Shown piece after piece: positions 1-8,647 of a stretch of 48,045 bases of DNA. This DNA is from JAABSQ01 sp964573705. GTDB lineage: Bacteria > Desulfobacterota > Desulfobacteria > Desulfobacterales > Desulfococcaceae. Positions within the stretch are counted from its first letter, which is position 1; each line of letters opens with the position of its first letter. The stretch spans positions 1 through 48,045 of the forward strand of contig CAZNLT010000021.1 in NCBI GenBank assembly GCA_964573705.1. Direction: 5' to 3'. The position numbers were made by a program, and so were the translations under genes. The notes below the pieces were generated by a model. The model was not told the DNA's origin. It made no database searches and was given only the letters and a program-made list of their open reading frames with translations.

Positions 1-125
1 TCTTGTTCAAGGTTGACCCGGGCGGTTGAACTATCGTACTCTGCAAGAAAGTGAACCCGGTCCCACGCCGGTGGTATGGATACCTCAATGGCCTCTCAGT
101 TTCAATTCAAAAAACGCGGACGCAG

Positions 126-899
126 ATGCTGAAATTTTCCGGCCGACGCCTCTTCCTGATCGGTCTGCTTCTTTTCGGATGCAGCCCCTCCCGGACAACC
201 GATCTGCTCCTCATCGACCCGGAAGCGGTGTTCGGCACGGTGGTGGGCAGGTCGGTGGAAAACCGGCCCATCGACCTCTTTGAAATGGGGTCCGGGGATG
301 AGGTCATCCTGATCATCGCATCCATTCACGGCAATGAAAAGGCCGGCACACCGCTGGTTCGCCAGTTGATGCGGTTTTTGTTACAGAATCCGGTCCTTCT
401 GGACATCAAAAAAGTACTGGTGATTCCGGTATCCAATCCGGACGGGTTTTACCGGCATTCGAGGTTTAACGCCAATGGAGTCGACCTGAACCGCAATTTT
501 CCCGCATCCAATCGGGTCCGCAATGTGGTGTTCGGTCTTGAGCCCATGTCCGAACCGGAGACAAGAGCGATTATTCAGGTGATTGACCAATTCGCGCCGG
601 ACCGGATCATCACCCTTCACCAACCCTTACACTGCATCGATTACGACGGCCCCGCCCTGCAACTCGCCGAATATCTGACCCGATACGGCAACCTGCCCTT
701 GCGGCGGCTCGGCGCCAAACCGGGTTCACTGGGCAGTTATGCGGGAGAAGACCTGAGCATTCCGACGGTGACGGTGGAACTGCCTGCATCCGTGGAGTAT
801 ATGAGCGTTCGCGAATTATGGGAACGGTTCGGAGACCTTCTTCTCTCCGCGATTCATTATCCCGCCGTGCATATCGAGACGATTCAGGTGGTCAAATGA
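126..899 (+). CDS. M14-family zinc carboxypeptidase / murein peptide amidase-like lipoprotein
   Basis: A predicted lipoprotein of 257 aa that probably trims peptides from cell-wall fragments, as MpaA-type M14 enzymes do. The ATG at 126 is chosen over a GTG at 51 because it gives a textbook lipoprotein signal: basic MLKFSGRR, a hydrophobic stretch, then the lipobox LLFGC with lipidated Cys19. The zinc-binding HxxE is visible as HGNE (H68, E71), followed by VDLNRNFP, the typical M14 substrate-binding segment, and LHQPLH, which supplies the third metal ligand. VTVELP near residue 215 is the likely place of the catalytic Glu. It lies 52 bp upstream of larC on the same strand and may be cotranscribed, but no functional link is evident. 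Family assignment is good; the exact substrate is inference. Confidence 0.8.
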   Translation: MLKFSGRRLFLIGLLLFGCSPSRTTDLLLIDPEAVFGTVVGRSVENRPIDLFEMGSGDEVILIIASIHGNEKAGTPLVRQLMRFLLQNPVLLDIKKVLVIPVSNPDGFYRHSRFNANGVDLNRNFPASNRVRNVVFGLEPMSEPETRAIIQVIDQFAPDRIITLHQPLHCIDYDGPALQLAEYLTRYGNLPLRRLGAKPGSLGSYAGEDLSIPTVTVELPASVEYMSVRELWERFGDLLLSAIHYPAVHIETIQVVK

Positions 900-951
900 G
901 GGCCGGACCGGGACCCTCTTCCGCTTTGCGGGTACGCCGATCGGAGGCCCG

Positions 952-2127
952 ATGAACATCCTCTACTATGATTGTTTCTCCGGCATCAGCGGAGACATGA
1001 ACCTGGCCGCCATGATCCGGCTGGGGGTGGATTTGAATGATCTGCGCCGGGAATTGTCGAAATTGGGCTTGGACGACGAATTCCGGCTCACCGCGGCCCG
1101 AGATTCCCGAAACGGAATTGCCGGCACCCGGGTGGATGTCGTCCTGACACACCCCGACCGTCAAGAGCATCGAAATCTGCGGGACATCGAGGCCCTTATC
1201 GGGAACAGCAGGCTGAGTGAACCGGTCCGGATCACCGCCCTTCGAATTTTCCGCAAACTGGCTGAAGCGGAGGCCAGGGTTCACGGGACGGACATTCAGA
1301 AAATCCACTTCCACGAGGTCGGCGCCGTCGATGCGATTGTGGATATCGTGGGCGCGGCGGTCTGCTATCATTCTCTGCAAGTGGATCAGGTCTGGAGTTC
1401 GCCGGTGGAACTGGGGGGCGGGTTTGTCCGGTGCGCCCACGGCATACTGCCGGTTCCGGCCCCGGCGACGGCGGAGATTCTGACCGGTATTCCGACCATC
1501 CGCGGTGCGGTCCGACAGGAGACGACCACCCCCACCGGGGCCGCGATTTTGGCAACCCTGGTGGACCGGTTTACCGATTCTCCGCGCATGTCGGTGGAAA
1601 AGACCGCGTACGGAATCGGCCATCGGAAAAGCGATCTGCCCAATGTGCTGCGGGTGCAGCTGGCCCGGGCGAAGGCCGCATCCTCCTCCTGGACCGTCGA
1701 ATCGGCCCGGCTGCTTCAATGCAATATCGATGACATGACCCCGGAGATGCTGGGGGTGGTCATGAATCTCCTCCTTGAAAAGGGGGCCCAGGATGTCCAT
1801 TTTACGTCGATCATGATGAAGAAAAATCGACCGGCGGTGTCGGTATCGGTATTGTGCGCCGCCGAGGATGAGGATCGGTTTAAAAGACTAATGTTCGAAC
1901 ATACCTCGACCCTGGGAGTAAAAAGCTACCCGCTGGAAAAGACGATCCTGGAAACCGCCTTTGAGAAATTGGAAACCCCTTTGGGGCCGGTCACCATGAA
2001 ACATGCGCTGATAAATGGAAAGGTGGTCCGCTCCAAACCCGAGCTGGAGGATTGCAAGGCCCTGGCGGAGCGCCACGGCATTTCTCTGGGCGAGGTCTAT
2101 TACCGGATCGGAAAGAGCCGGAACTAA
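952..2127 (+). CDS. larC: LarC, nickel insertion protein of nickel-pincer nucleotide synthesis
   Basis: 391 aa, the usual length for full LarC. LarC uses CTP to insert nickel into the bis-thiocarboxylated pyridinium nucleotide made by LarB and LarE, giving the NPN cofactor of lactate racemase and other LarA-like enzymes. The start MNILYYDCFSGISGDM is the family signature, and the conserved HFHEVGAVDAIVDIVG segment lies at about residues 119-134. CNIDDMTPE marks the start of the C-terminal domain. In some lactobacilli larC is split by a programmed frameshift; here it is one continuous frame. GGAGG lies just before the ATG. It opens the larC-larE-larB operon and is followed after 3 bp by larE. 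Confidence 0.93.
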   Translation: MNILYYDCFSGISGDMNLAAMIRLGVDLNDLRRELSKLGLDDEFRLTAARDSRNGIAGTRVDVVLTHPDRQEHRNLRDIEALIGNSRLSEPVRITALRIFRKLAEAEARVHGTDIQKIHFHEVGAVDAIVDIVGAAVCYHSLQVDQVWSSPVELGGGFVRCAHGILPVPAPATAEILTGIPTIRGAVRQETTTPTGAAILATLVDRFTDSPRMSVEKTAYGIGHRKSDLPNVLRVQLARAKAASSSWTVESARLLQCNIDDMTPEMLGVVMNLLLEKGAQDVHFTSIMMKKNRPAVSVSVLCAAEDEDRFKRLMFEHTSTLGVKSYPLEKTILETAFEKLETPLGPVTMKHALINGKVVRSKPELEDCKALAERHGISLGEVYYRIGKSRN

Positions 2128-2130
2128 GAA

Positions 2131-2961
2131 ATGAATTCCCCTGTGAATCAGACAGCCGACCTGAACCGAAAACACGAACGGCTGAATCGAGAGCTGAAGG
2201 CGCTGGGGAGGGTGCTGGTCGCTTTTTCGGGCGGGGTGGACAGCACCTTTCTGGTTTCCGCGGCCAGAACGGCCCTGGGTGAAAAGGTCCATGCCGTGAC
2301 GATTTCCACCCCCTATATTCCGAGGTGGGAAGTCGAAGAAGCCCGGCAACTGGCCCGCGCCATCGGGGTCCGGCACCGGGTGGTGAACCTGGACATGCCG
2401 GACGAACTCCGGAACAACCCGCCTCAGCATTGTTACATCTGTAAAAAGCATCTTTTCAGTGTCTTGCTGGAAGTCGCCGGAAAGATGGGCATTCCCCATG
2501 TCGTTGAAGGGACCAATGCGGATGATCTGAACGATTACCGTCCCGGCCGAAAGGCCCTGAAGGAGCTGAAGATTCGAAGCCCTTTGCTGGAGGCCGGATT
2601 GACCAAATCCGATATTCGGCGCTTGTCCCGCAAAGCCGGTCTCGACACTTGGGACAAGCCCGCCTATGCCTGTCTGCTGTCGCGAATTCCCGTGAACACC
2701 CGGGTGGAACCGGCGGACCTGGACCGAATCGAACAGGCCGAACGCTTTTTGATGGGTATCGGATTTCGGGCGGTCCGGGTGAGGACCCACGGCGATGTGG
2801 CCCGGATCGAGGTCGATCCGGACCGGATTTCGGAGCTGGTGAAGGCCGATCGCCTCCATGACATTCAGGGGACGCTGAAAAGAATGGGATACCGCCATGT
2901 CTCCGTGGACCTGACCGGCTATCGAACCGGCAGTATGAACCCCGAAGCGGATGGCGATTAG
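2131..2961 (+). CDS. larE: LarE, ATP-dependent sulfur transferase for nickel-pincer nucleotide
   Basis: 276 aa PP-loop ATPase. LarE adenylates the carboxylates of the LarB product and replaces them with thiocarboxylates. The ATP-binding loop SGGVDS is at residues 33-38. Cys181 in KPAYACLLSRIP corresponds to the sulfur-donor cysteine of the family. A CxxC pair (Cys101, Cys104) sits in HCYICKKHLF, so three cysteines are available. As I recall, some LarE proteins with three conserved cysteines hold a [4Fe-4S] cluster and work catalytically rather than sacrificing their own sulfur; whether this one does is inference. The gene starts 3 bp after larC and ends 15 bp before larB. Confidence 0.93.
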   Translation: MNSPVNQTADLNRKHERLNRELKALGRVLVAFSGGVDSTFLVSAARTALGEKVHAVTISTPYIPRWEVEEARQLARAIGVRHRVVNLDMPDELRNNPPQHCYICKKHLFSVLLEVAGKMGIPHVVEGTNADDLNDYRPGRKALKELKIRSPLLEAGLTKSDIRRLSRKAGLDTWDKPAYACLLSRIPVNTRVEPADLDRIEQAERFLMGIGFRAVRVRTHGDVARIEVDPDRISELVKADRLHDIQGTLKRMGYRHVSVDLTGYRTGSMNPEADGD

Positions 2962-2976
2962 GAAGGGAATTCTGCG

Positions 2977-3747
2977 ATGGATCGAGGCAAAACCCTGCGA
3001 GATTTGTTGGACCGAATCCGAGACGGCCGCCTGGATGTGGACCAGGGATTGGCCGCGCTTCGGGATCTTCCGTTTCTGGATATCGGACACACCAAAATCG
3101 ATTTTCAACGGTCCCTTCGCAACGGCTTTCCGGAGGTGATCTTCGCCGAGGGAAAGACCCCGGAGCAGGTGGCCGATATCTTTCTTCGTATGAAAGTCCA
3201 CACCCATGTGCTGGCCACCCGGGTGCCCGAGGAAACGGCCCGGTACGTGGAATCGGTCTGCTCCGAGGTGCGCTACAATGCTTTGGGCCGGACCCTGACT
3301 TTGATTCAGGGGGAGCTTTCCTATCGAAAAGGCGACATCACCATCGTGACCGCCGGCACCTCCGATCTGCCGGTGGCCGAAGAAGCCCGCATCACCTGCG
3401 ATCTACTGGGGAGCCGGGCCCGGATTATCTCCGATGTGGGGGTGGCCGGGGTTCACCGGTTGCTGCATCATCTCGAGGAGATTCGAAAATCCCCGGTGAT
3501 CATCGTGGTGGCCGGCATGGAGGGCGCTCTGGCCAGCGTGGTCGGCGGACTGGTGGACCGGCCCCTGATCGCGGTACCCACGTCGGTCGGCTACGGCGCC
3601 AACTTCGCCGGGCTCTCGGCTCTTCTGGGCATGCTCACTTCCTGCGCTGCCGGGGTTTCGGTGGTCAACATCGACAACGGATTCGGCGCCGCCTGTGCCG
3701 CGTGTCGAATTCACAACCTGGTGGAAGCGGAATTTACGGGAGCCTGA
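2977..3747 (+). CDS. larB: LarB, nicotinate-nucleotide carboxylase/hydrolase for nickel-pincer cofactor
   Basis: 256 aa. LarB carboxylates and hydrolyses nicotinic acid adenine dinucleotide, the first step of nickel-pincer nucleotide synthesis. An N-terminal LarB-specific region (about 1-115) is followed by a PurE/AIR-carboxylase-like domain with VTAGTSDLPVAEEA and AGMEGALASVVGGL. GGAAGGG lies about 10 bp before the ATG. It completes the three cofactor genes; the order here is C-E-B, and no larA apoenzyme gene follows. The stop at 3745-3747 almost abuts the stop of the convergent toxin gene. Confidence 0.93.
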   Translation: MDRGKTLRDLLDRIRDGRLDVDQGLAALRDLPFLDIGHTKIDFQRSLRNGFPEVIFAEGKTPEQVADIFLRMKVHTHVLATRVPEETARYVESVCSEVRYNALGRTLTLIQGELSYRKGDITIVTAGTSDLPVAEEARITCDLLGSRARIISDVGVAGVHRLLHHLEEIRKSPVIIVVAGMEGALASVVGGLVDRPLIAVPTSVGYGANFAGLSALLGMLTSCAAGVSVVNIDNGFGAACAACRIHNLVEAEFTGA

Positions 3748-3750
3748 CCC

Positions 3751-4107
3751 TCACGCCTCTCTGTCCGGTTCGCCGACCAGCATCTTCAAAATGTTGTTCA
3801 ACACGGCCCGGTCCTTGCCGGTCAGGCGGCCGATTTTTTGGACCACCCGATTCCGCTCCAGGGTGGCGAACATCGGTTTAATGACCGAGGGATGAAGCAG
3901 ACCGGCCTCCTCCCACTTGCGCACCGGAATGTCTTTCATATGGCTGGCCGGTTCCACCTGGCTGGTGATCGCCATGATCACCAGGTCCGGCCGCTGCCAC
4001 TTGTACATCTCCGTGCTCACCACCACCGCCGGACGCTTTCCCGCCGCATCAGGATCGGTAAAGGGGAAAGGCACCAGGACCACATCCCCGAATCTATATT
4101 GAATCAT
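3751..4107 (-). CDS. MazF/PemK-family endoribonuclease toxin
   Basis: 118 aa from the ATG at 4107, which has AGGA 8 bp upstream; an ATG at 4116 would add three residues but leaves no room for a ribosome site. The N-terminus IQYRFGDVVLVPFPFTD and the following KRPAVVVS are hallmarks of MazF/PemK toxins, which cut mRNA and are held inactive by a cognate antitoxin. The gene overlaps the end of the antitoxin gene by 14 bp, the usual coupling of type II pairs. Family and pairing are well supported; the cleavage sequence cannot be told from the sequence. Confidence 0.88.
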   Translation of the reverse strand: MIQYRFGDVVLVPFPFTDPDAAGKRPAVVVSTEMYKWQRPDLVIMAITSQVEPASHMKDIPVRKWEEAGLLHPSVIKPMFATLERNRVVQKIGRLTGKDRAVLNNILKMLVGEPDREA

Positions 4108-4324
4108 ACTCGGCATCCTGGGGGTTGTTCCAGATGTGCGTGAAGGGGTCGGCCGGGCAGGGCGCCGGAACCCGACTTGCCGATTCCCTTTTTGTCCCCG
4201 AACCCCGGAGCGAATCGATACACTGCTCCACCGCCGTAAGCAGATCGGGTGGAAGGGATCTGATTTTTTCCAGCAGCTCCTTTTCTCTTGGGGTCGTCAG
4301 CAGAACTTCCTCGGGATGCTCCAT
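4094..4324 (-). CDS. Antitoxin partner of the MazF/PemK toxin
   Basis: 76 aa. The N-terminal half (LLEKIRSLPPDLLTAVEQCI) looks like the small helical DUF2281/VapB-like antitoxins. The tail WNNPQDAEYDSI resembles the acidic, aromatic peptide with which antitoxins occupy the RNA groove of MazF/PemK toxins. AGGAG precedes the ATG. The end overlaps the toxin start by 14 bp. No classical DNA-binding domain is obvious, so autoregulation of the pair is uncertain. The 279 bp upstream (4325-4603) hold no gene that I can support. Confidence 0.8.
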   Translation of the reverse strand: MEHPEEVLLTTPREKELLEKIRSLPPDLLTAVEQCIDSLRGSGTKRESASRVPAPCPADPFTHIWNNPQDAEYDSI

Positions 4325-4603
4325 CAGATTTGCTCTCCTGGTGATGGTTTATCGTTCAGAAAAAATAGGGCCCGCCGGGGTCATGTGCGACGATCCGGGC
4401 AGTCCTTTCCTGGAGGGCGCCCTTTCGGTGCGGGTCGTTTTGGCCTTTGCACCCGCAAATAGTGTGATATAATCGGTAGCGGGATTCATTGAACGCTGTC
4501 TTGGGACGAAAGTCAACCTTGAAAAGAGCGTCGTCAGCGGTCCGGGTATCGACCGTTTCTCGGGTAATGAATTAATCTTTCATTTATCCAGATGGGGTGA
4601 TGT

Positions 4604-6037
4604 TTAAAGATCCGCGATGATCTGTCCCAGGATTTGAATCCCCCGGTCGGTTACTTCGGTGAAGGGATGGCCGCAGCCGATGCGGATGTAGTTTCGAAAC
4701 CCGCCGGAAAGGGAACAGACGCCCCCCGGCAAAATGGAGATCCTTTCTTCAAGGGCTCGTCGATAGACGTCCAAGCCGTCCACCGACGGATGCAGTCCGA
4801 CCCAGAGAAGAGACCCGCCGAAAGGGACTGCCAGTCGCGTATTTTCAGGGAAATACTTGCCGACGGCCACCACCGTTTTCAGGAGTTGGCTTTTGACCGC
4901 ATGACGGATTTTTCGCATGTGCCGTTCGCAGGCGCCGCTGTCCAGGAACCGGGCGATGAGGTGCTGATCCAGAGAGGAGGTGCAGACCGTGGAGGCCGCC
5001 TTCAGGCGGAGGATCTTTTGCTTGAACCGATTCCCCGGAATAACCCATCCCACCCGAAGCCCGGGTGCTACGGTTTTGGAAAAGGACGAGCAGGTCAGCA
5101 CCAGGTCCTTTCGATCCAGCTGTTTGAGAAGGGAGGGGCGCTTGTTTCCCTCGTGGAAAAGGTCTCCGCAGATGTCGTCCTCGATCAACGGGATTCCCCG
5201 CTGATGAAACAGTTCCACCAGTCTTACCTTGTTCTCATCCGGCATGAGTGACCCCATCGGATTGTGGAAATTGGGCATGAAGAGGCCGGCCTTGATCGGA
5301 GTTCGGTCCAGCAGTTCTTCGAGAGCTTCGATTTCCACGCCGTGTTCCGGATGGGTGGGTGTCTCGACCACTCGAATGGACAGGGATTTGAAAAGTTGAA
5401 GAAATCCGAAATGGGTGGGCGCTTCCACGGCGAGAACATCGCCCGGTTTGAGGATCGCCTGAAGACAGAGGGTGACCGCTTCCGTACATCCGTTGGTAAT
5501 GACAATATCCTCCGGATCGATTCCGTCCAGAAGCCCGAGGGTGCGAATGGCGATCTGCCGCCGCAGTTCGGGACTGCCTTCGGTGAGGGAATACCCGATT
5601 CGGGCTTCCACCTCCCGAACGGAGAAATCCTTCATCGTGCGCGCAAAATGCCTGGCCGGCATCAGTTCCGTTGAAATCGCCGAAGAGCCCAGGGGAAGCA
5701 TCTGTGGATCATTGATGGCTTTCAGAATGGCGTTGACCATGGCCCCGAGTTCCACTTTCTGAGGATGGGAGGAAATCCGGTCATGGACAGGCGGTCGGAG
5801 CTGTTTCAGGGATACCGGGCTGACATAGTATCCGGACTTGGGGCGGGCTTCAATAAGCCCTGTGGTTTCCAGCTCCAGATAGGCCTGGTGGGCGGTGGTG
5901 ATGCTGACGTTCATCTGACGATGCAGCATTCGGATGGAGGGCAGTTTTTCGCCGGGCTGAAATGCGCCGCTTCGAATCTTGGCCTCGATTTCGCCGGCGA
6001 GTTGTTTGTAGAGAAAGGGGCCGTGGGTTGAGTTCAT
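4604..6037 (-). CDS. MocR-type GntR transcriptional regulator with aminotransferase-like domain
   Basis: 477 aa, typical of MocR/PdxR-type regulators. Residues 1-75 form a GntR winged helix (YKQLAGEIEAKIRSGAFQPG, then a recognition region around VSITTAHQAYLELE). The rest is a class I aminotransferase fold with the PLP lysine in SSFSKTVAPGLRVGW. Such proteins sense PLP or a PLP-amino acid adduct. It is divergent from the aminotransferase gene at 6322 across 284 bp carrying repeated ATCTGTT half-sites, so it probably controls that gene and itself. EnuR, the ectoine regulator, is also of this class, but nothing here shows that this protein is EnuR. Confidence 0.9.
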   Translation of the reverse strand: MNSTHGPFLYKQLAGEIEAKIRSGAFQPGEKLPSIRMLHRQMNVSITTAHQAYLELETTGLIEARPKSGYYVSPVSLKQLRPPVHDRISSHPQKVELGAMVNAILKAINDPQMLPLGSSAISTELMPARHFARTMKDFSVREVEARIGYSLTEGSPELRRQIAIRTLGLLDGIDPEDIVITNGCTEAVTLCLQAILKPGDVLAVEAPTHFGFLQLFKSLSIRVVETPTHPEHGVEIEALEELLDRTPIKAGLFMPNFHNPMGSLMPDENKVRLVELFHQRGIPLIEDDICGDLFHEGNKRPSLLKQLDRKDLVLTCSSFSKTVAPGLRVGWVIPGNRFKQKILRLKAASTVCTSSLDQHLIARFLDSGACERHMRKIRHAVKSQLLKTVVAVGKYFPENTRLAVPFGGSLLWVGLHPSVDGLDVYRRALEERISILPGGVCSLSGGFRNYIRIGCGHPFTEVTDRGIQILGQIIADL

Positions 6038-6227
6038 TTTGACTATCCGCGCCTTTCGATCACGCTGTTCATCGTGGTCTTATCGAAAGCTTCTTTCCAA
6101 GCATTTTCGTCTTCAATCTCGGTCAAAAGGTATACACACTGGAACCTTGCATTTCCGGGGGTATCTTTTTGCGTGGGCGATCGCCTCTTCATGCAATCGC
6201 GTCTCAATTTCACGTCCGAACCATAGG

Positions 6228-6312
6228 ATCTGTTATGCTGTTTTTTCCGAGATTCTGTATCTGTTTTCACCCCTACCATATGGGATAGGCTGAGAGCAAC
6301 TCAAAACAGATA
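6228..6312. promoter_or_regulatory. Repeated ATCTGTT half-sites between MocR regulator and aminotransferase
   Basis: ATCTGTT occurs at 6228-6234 and again in the same direction at 6259-6265, 31 bp (about three helical turns) apart. The second copy extends to TATCTGTTTT (6258-6267), which has a perfect inverted partner AAAACAGATA at 6303-6312, just before the ribosome site TAGGAG of the aminotransferase gene. MocR-type regulators usually bind repeated half-sites in the divergent promoter region, so these are the best operator candidates. The assignment is inference. Confidence 0.5.
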
Positions 6313-6321
6313 GGAGTCGAT

Positions 6322-7548
6322 ATGGGATTGGACAGATTGTTGGCGGAACGGACAAAGGGCATGGGCGTGAACACGATACGGGAGATTCTGAAGGTGGTTT
6401 CCCAGCCGGGCATGATCAGCCTGGCCGGGGGCATTCCGGCGGCGGAGAGTTTTCCCATGGATATTCTGAAAGAGCTGATCAGCCGGGTCATCGACCGGTA
6501 CGGCTCCTCGGGCTTACAGTATGATCGAACCGAGGGGTTCGCGCCGCTTCAGGAAGCCCTCGCCGGTTATTTGGCAGAGAAGGGGATTCATGCCAAAGCT
6601 GATGATGTGCTGATCTCCAGTGGCTCCCAGGGCGTTCTGGACGCGGTGGGCAAGGTCCTGATCTCCCGGGGGGATCGCGTGGCGGTGGAGGCCCCCACCT
6701 ATCTGGGCGCCATCTCCGCATTTAATCCATATGAACCCGAATACCTTCGGATGGATACCGACGATGACGGCCTTCTCCCCGAATCCCTGGAGTCGGTCCT
6801 GAAATCCGGCGAGGTCAAATTCGTCTATCTGGTGCCGAATTTTCAGAACCCCACCGGGCGGACCATCCCCCTTGCCCGGAGACAGGCCATCGCACGCATC
6901 ATTCAGGCTCATGACGCCCTGCTGATCGAGGATGACCCCTACGGCGCGCTCCGGTACCGGGGCGGCGATCTTCCGCCCATCGCCACCTTCGCGCCGGATC
7001 ATGTGGTGTATGTTTCCACTTTGTCCAAGGTTTTCGCCCCCGGTTTGCGGATCGGTTTCTGCGTGGCTCCGGAACCGATTCGGCAATGGTTGGTGGTGGT
7101 GAAGCAGGGAATCGATCTTCACACCAGCACCTTTAACCAGGCATTGGCGGCCGAATACCTCTCCGGCGGGTACCTGGAGCGGCAGGTTCCGAAGATTCTG
7201 GACCTTTACCGCCCCCGGCAAGAAGCCATGCTCGAGGCCCTGGCCCTGTATTTCCCGTCGGGGTTTCGATGGACTCGGCCGGACGGCGGAATGTTTCTCT
7301 GGGTGGAGGGCCCCGAAGGAATGGACATGGAGGCGGTCTATTGGGAAGCGGTTCGGCGAAAGACCGCCTATGTGCCGGGGAAGTTTTTCTTCACTGAAAA
7401 AGGGGAGGGGAACCACACCCTGCGGCTCAATTACACTATGGCTGATGAGGCGACCCTCTATCGGGCGGTCAGAATTCTCGGCGGGGTTATGGATGAAGCC
7501 TGCGGTTACAGCCGCTTGCCCAGGCTCACCACCGCATCTTCGGTGTAA
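6322..7548 (+). CDS. PLP-dependent class I aminotransferase (2-aminoadipate/LysN-like)
   Basis: 408 aa fold-type I aminotransferase. The motif NFQNPTGRTI, the SLAGG start of the catalytic domain, and the PLP lysine in STLSKVFAPGLRIGF place it in the subgroup with 2-aminoadipate and broad aromatic/branched-chain aminotransferases. TAGGAG lies 6 bp before the ATG. It is divergent from and probably controlled by the MocR regulator at 4604-6037. Its 3 prime end overlaps the convergent GNAT gene by 43 bp, so the last residues (after about GGVMDEACG) may be non-essential. The actual amino donor is unknown. Confidence 0.88.
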   Translation: MGLDRLLAERTKGMGVNTIREILKVVSQPGMISLAGGIPAAESFPMDILKELISRVIDRYGSSGLQYDRTEGFAPLQEALAGYLAEKGIHAKADDVLISSGSQGVLDAVGKVLISRGDRVAVEAPTYLGAISAFNPYEPEYLRMDTDDDGLLPESLESVLKSGEVKFVYLVPNFQNPTGRTIPLARRQAIARIIQAHDALLIEDDPYGALRYRGGDLPPIATFAPDHVVYVSTLSKVFAPGLRIGFCVAPEPIRQWLVVVKQGIDLHTSTFNQALAAEYLSGGYLERQVPKILDLYRPRQEAMLEALALYFPSGFRWTRPDGGMFLWVEGPEGMDMEAVYWEAVRRKTAYVPGKFFFTEKGEGNHTLRLNYTMADEATLYRAVRILGGVMDEACGYSRLPRLTTASSV

Positions 7549-7944
7549 CCGATGCGCTTGTAAAACTGAATGACGTCTGTGTTGCGGGTTCGCACTTGAA
7601 GGTTGATCTTGGGGCAGCCCAGGGCCCCGAGGATCTCTTCCACCCGGCGCATGAGACGGCGCCCGTATCCCCCGACGACGGTAGTCCGGGGCCACCGCCA
7701 GGTAGTTGATCCACCCCCGGTGGCCCTCGTAGTCGGCCATGGCGGTGGCCATCACTTCTTCACCCGAGGCGCCGACCAGGAACAGCTCCGGCTGAATCTT
7801 CAGCTTGGCCTGAATATCGGCCTCGGGGTTGTTGGCCGGCGCCACCAGACCGCAGTCACGCCAGAGTTGTATGACCGGGGCTTGATCTTCGATCCGGAAT
7901 GGTCGAATCCGGAAGCGGCTTTCCGCCTGAAGGGGATTGTTCAT
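7506..7944 (-). pseudogene. GNAT acetyltransferase, frameshifted by an extra base in a C5 run
   Basis: The frame begins MNNPLQAESRFRIRPF and reads a GNAT domain up to YLAVAPDYRRRG, which is the start of the acetyl-CoA binding loop. It then leaves frame at a run of five C (plus strand 7669-7673) and would continue as non-homologous sequence deep into the opposite gene. Removing one base restores RGYGRRLMRRVEE, then NLQVRTRNTDVIQFYKRIGY and a stop at 7506-7508, giving a normal protein of about 145 aa. The total of 439 bp is exactly one base over a multiple of three. It may be a real mutation, slippage-dependent expression, or an assembly error. It is the last gene of a three-gene unit with the hydrolase at 7964. 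Confidence 0.82.
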
Positions 7945-7963
7945 CCGGGTGATTCCATTTCAG

Positions 7964-8647
7964 TCAGCTTTCCAACCACTGAAGTGTTTTTCGAAGGATG
8001 CGGTCGTAGACCATCCCTTGAGGGGTGTCGGAGGATTTGGGCAGATCGAAGGAGTGATCTCCGTCCTCGATGATTTCCAGGGTCGGGTCGCCGGGGATTT
8101 TGTCGACCACACCCTTGAGCAGGGACAGATCCGCAAACGGATCCCGGGTGCCGGCGAAAAAGAGCATGGGGATGCGGATTCGATAAAGGTGTTCATCCCG
8201 AATCTTCTCTTTTTTGCCCGGCGGGTGCAGCGGATACCCGAGGAAAACAAGCCGATCCGCAGCCAGTTTGTTGTCGGCGATCATCTGAGAGGCGATTCGT
8301 CCGCCTAAAGATTTGCCCACGGCGATGGTTCTCCCGATATCGCAGCCGGAATTTTCCTTGAGATAGGTCAGGGCCGATGACCAGGTTTTTTCCAGGGTGG
8401 TTTGGCTGTCGATGGAATCTTTGCCCTTTTCCCGGTACAGAAAATTAAATCTCAGGGTGATATATCCTGCCTGACAGAGCCCGTTGGCGACCTTGACGAT
8501 CAGCGGGTTATCCTTGTCATTGGCCGCGCCGTGGGCGAAAATCGCCCCGATGCCGCCGTTGGGCGGATACCCTTCCGGGATCGACAACACGCCGGATACG
8601 GCGCCCTTGTCTTCAACAGGGATGGTGACGGCCTGCTGGTTCATCAT
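7964..8647 (-). CDS. Alpha/beta hydrolase, dienelactone hydrolase / Tex30-like
   Basis: 227 aa cytoplasmic hydrolase. The oxyanion region FAHGAANDKDNP, the nucleophile elbow GKSLGG, the acid in FAGTRDPF and the histidine in GDHSF give a complete Ser-Asp-His triad. The form (HGA, GKSLGGR, LGYPLHPPGK) matches the KAT8-regulator/Tex30-like branch of bacterial dienelactone hydrolases; substrates are generally unknown. It overlaps the upstream GNAT gene by 35 bp and precedes the broken GNAT gene by 19 bp. Confidence 0.85.
   Translation of the reverse strand: MMNQQAVTIPVEDKGAVSGVLSIPEGYPPNGGIGAIFAHGAANDKDNPLIVKVANGLCQAGYITLRFNFLYREKGKDSIDSQTTLEKTWSSALTYLKENSGCDIGRTIAVGKSLGGRIASQMIADNKLAADRLVFLGYPLHPPGKKEKIRDEHLYRIRIPMLFFAGTRDPFADLSLLKGVVDKIPGDPTLEIIEDGDHSFDLPKSSDTPQGMVYDRILRKTLQWLES

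Noticed and set aside
4447..4473. Near-perfect extended -10 (TGATATAAT) on the plus strand with a possible -35 TTGCAC, suggesting a small RNA gene at about 4480-4600
   Set aside because: Spacing is only 15 bp, no hairpin terminator follows before 4604, and the only downstream gene is on the other strand.
6514..7944. A 476-codon minus-strand reading frame
   Set aside because: Only its first third is a GNAT domain; the rest is the shadow of the aminotransferase gene, reached through the one-base frameshift at 7669-7673.
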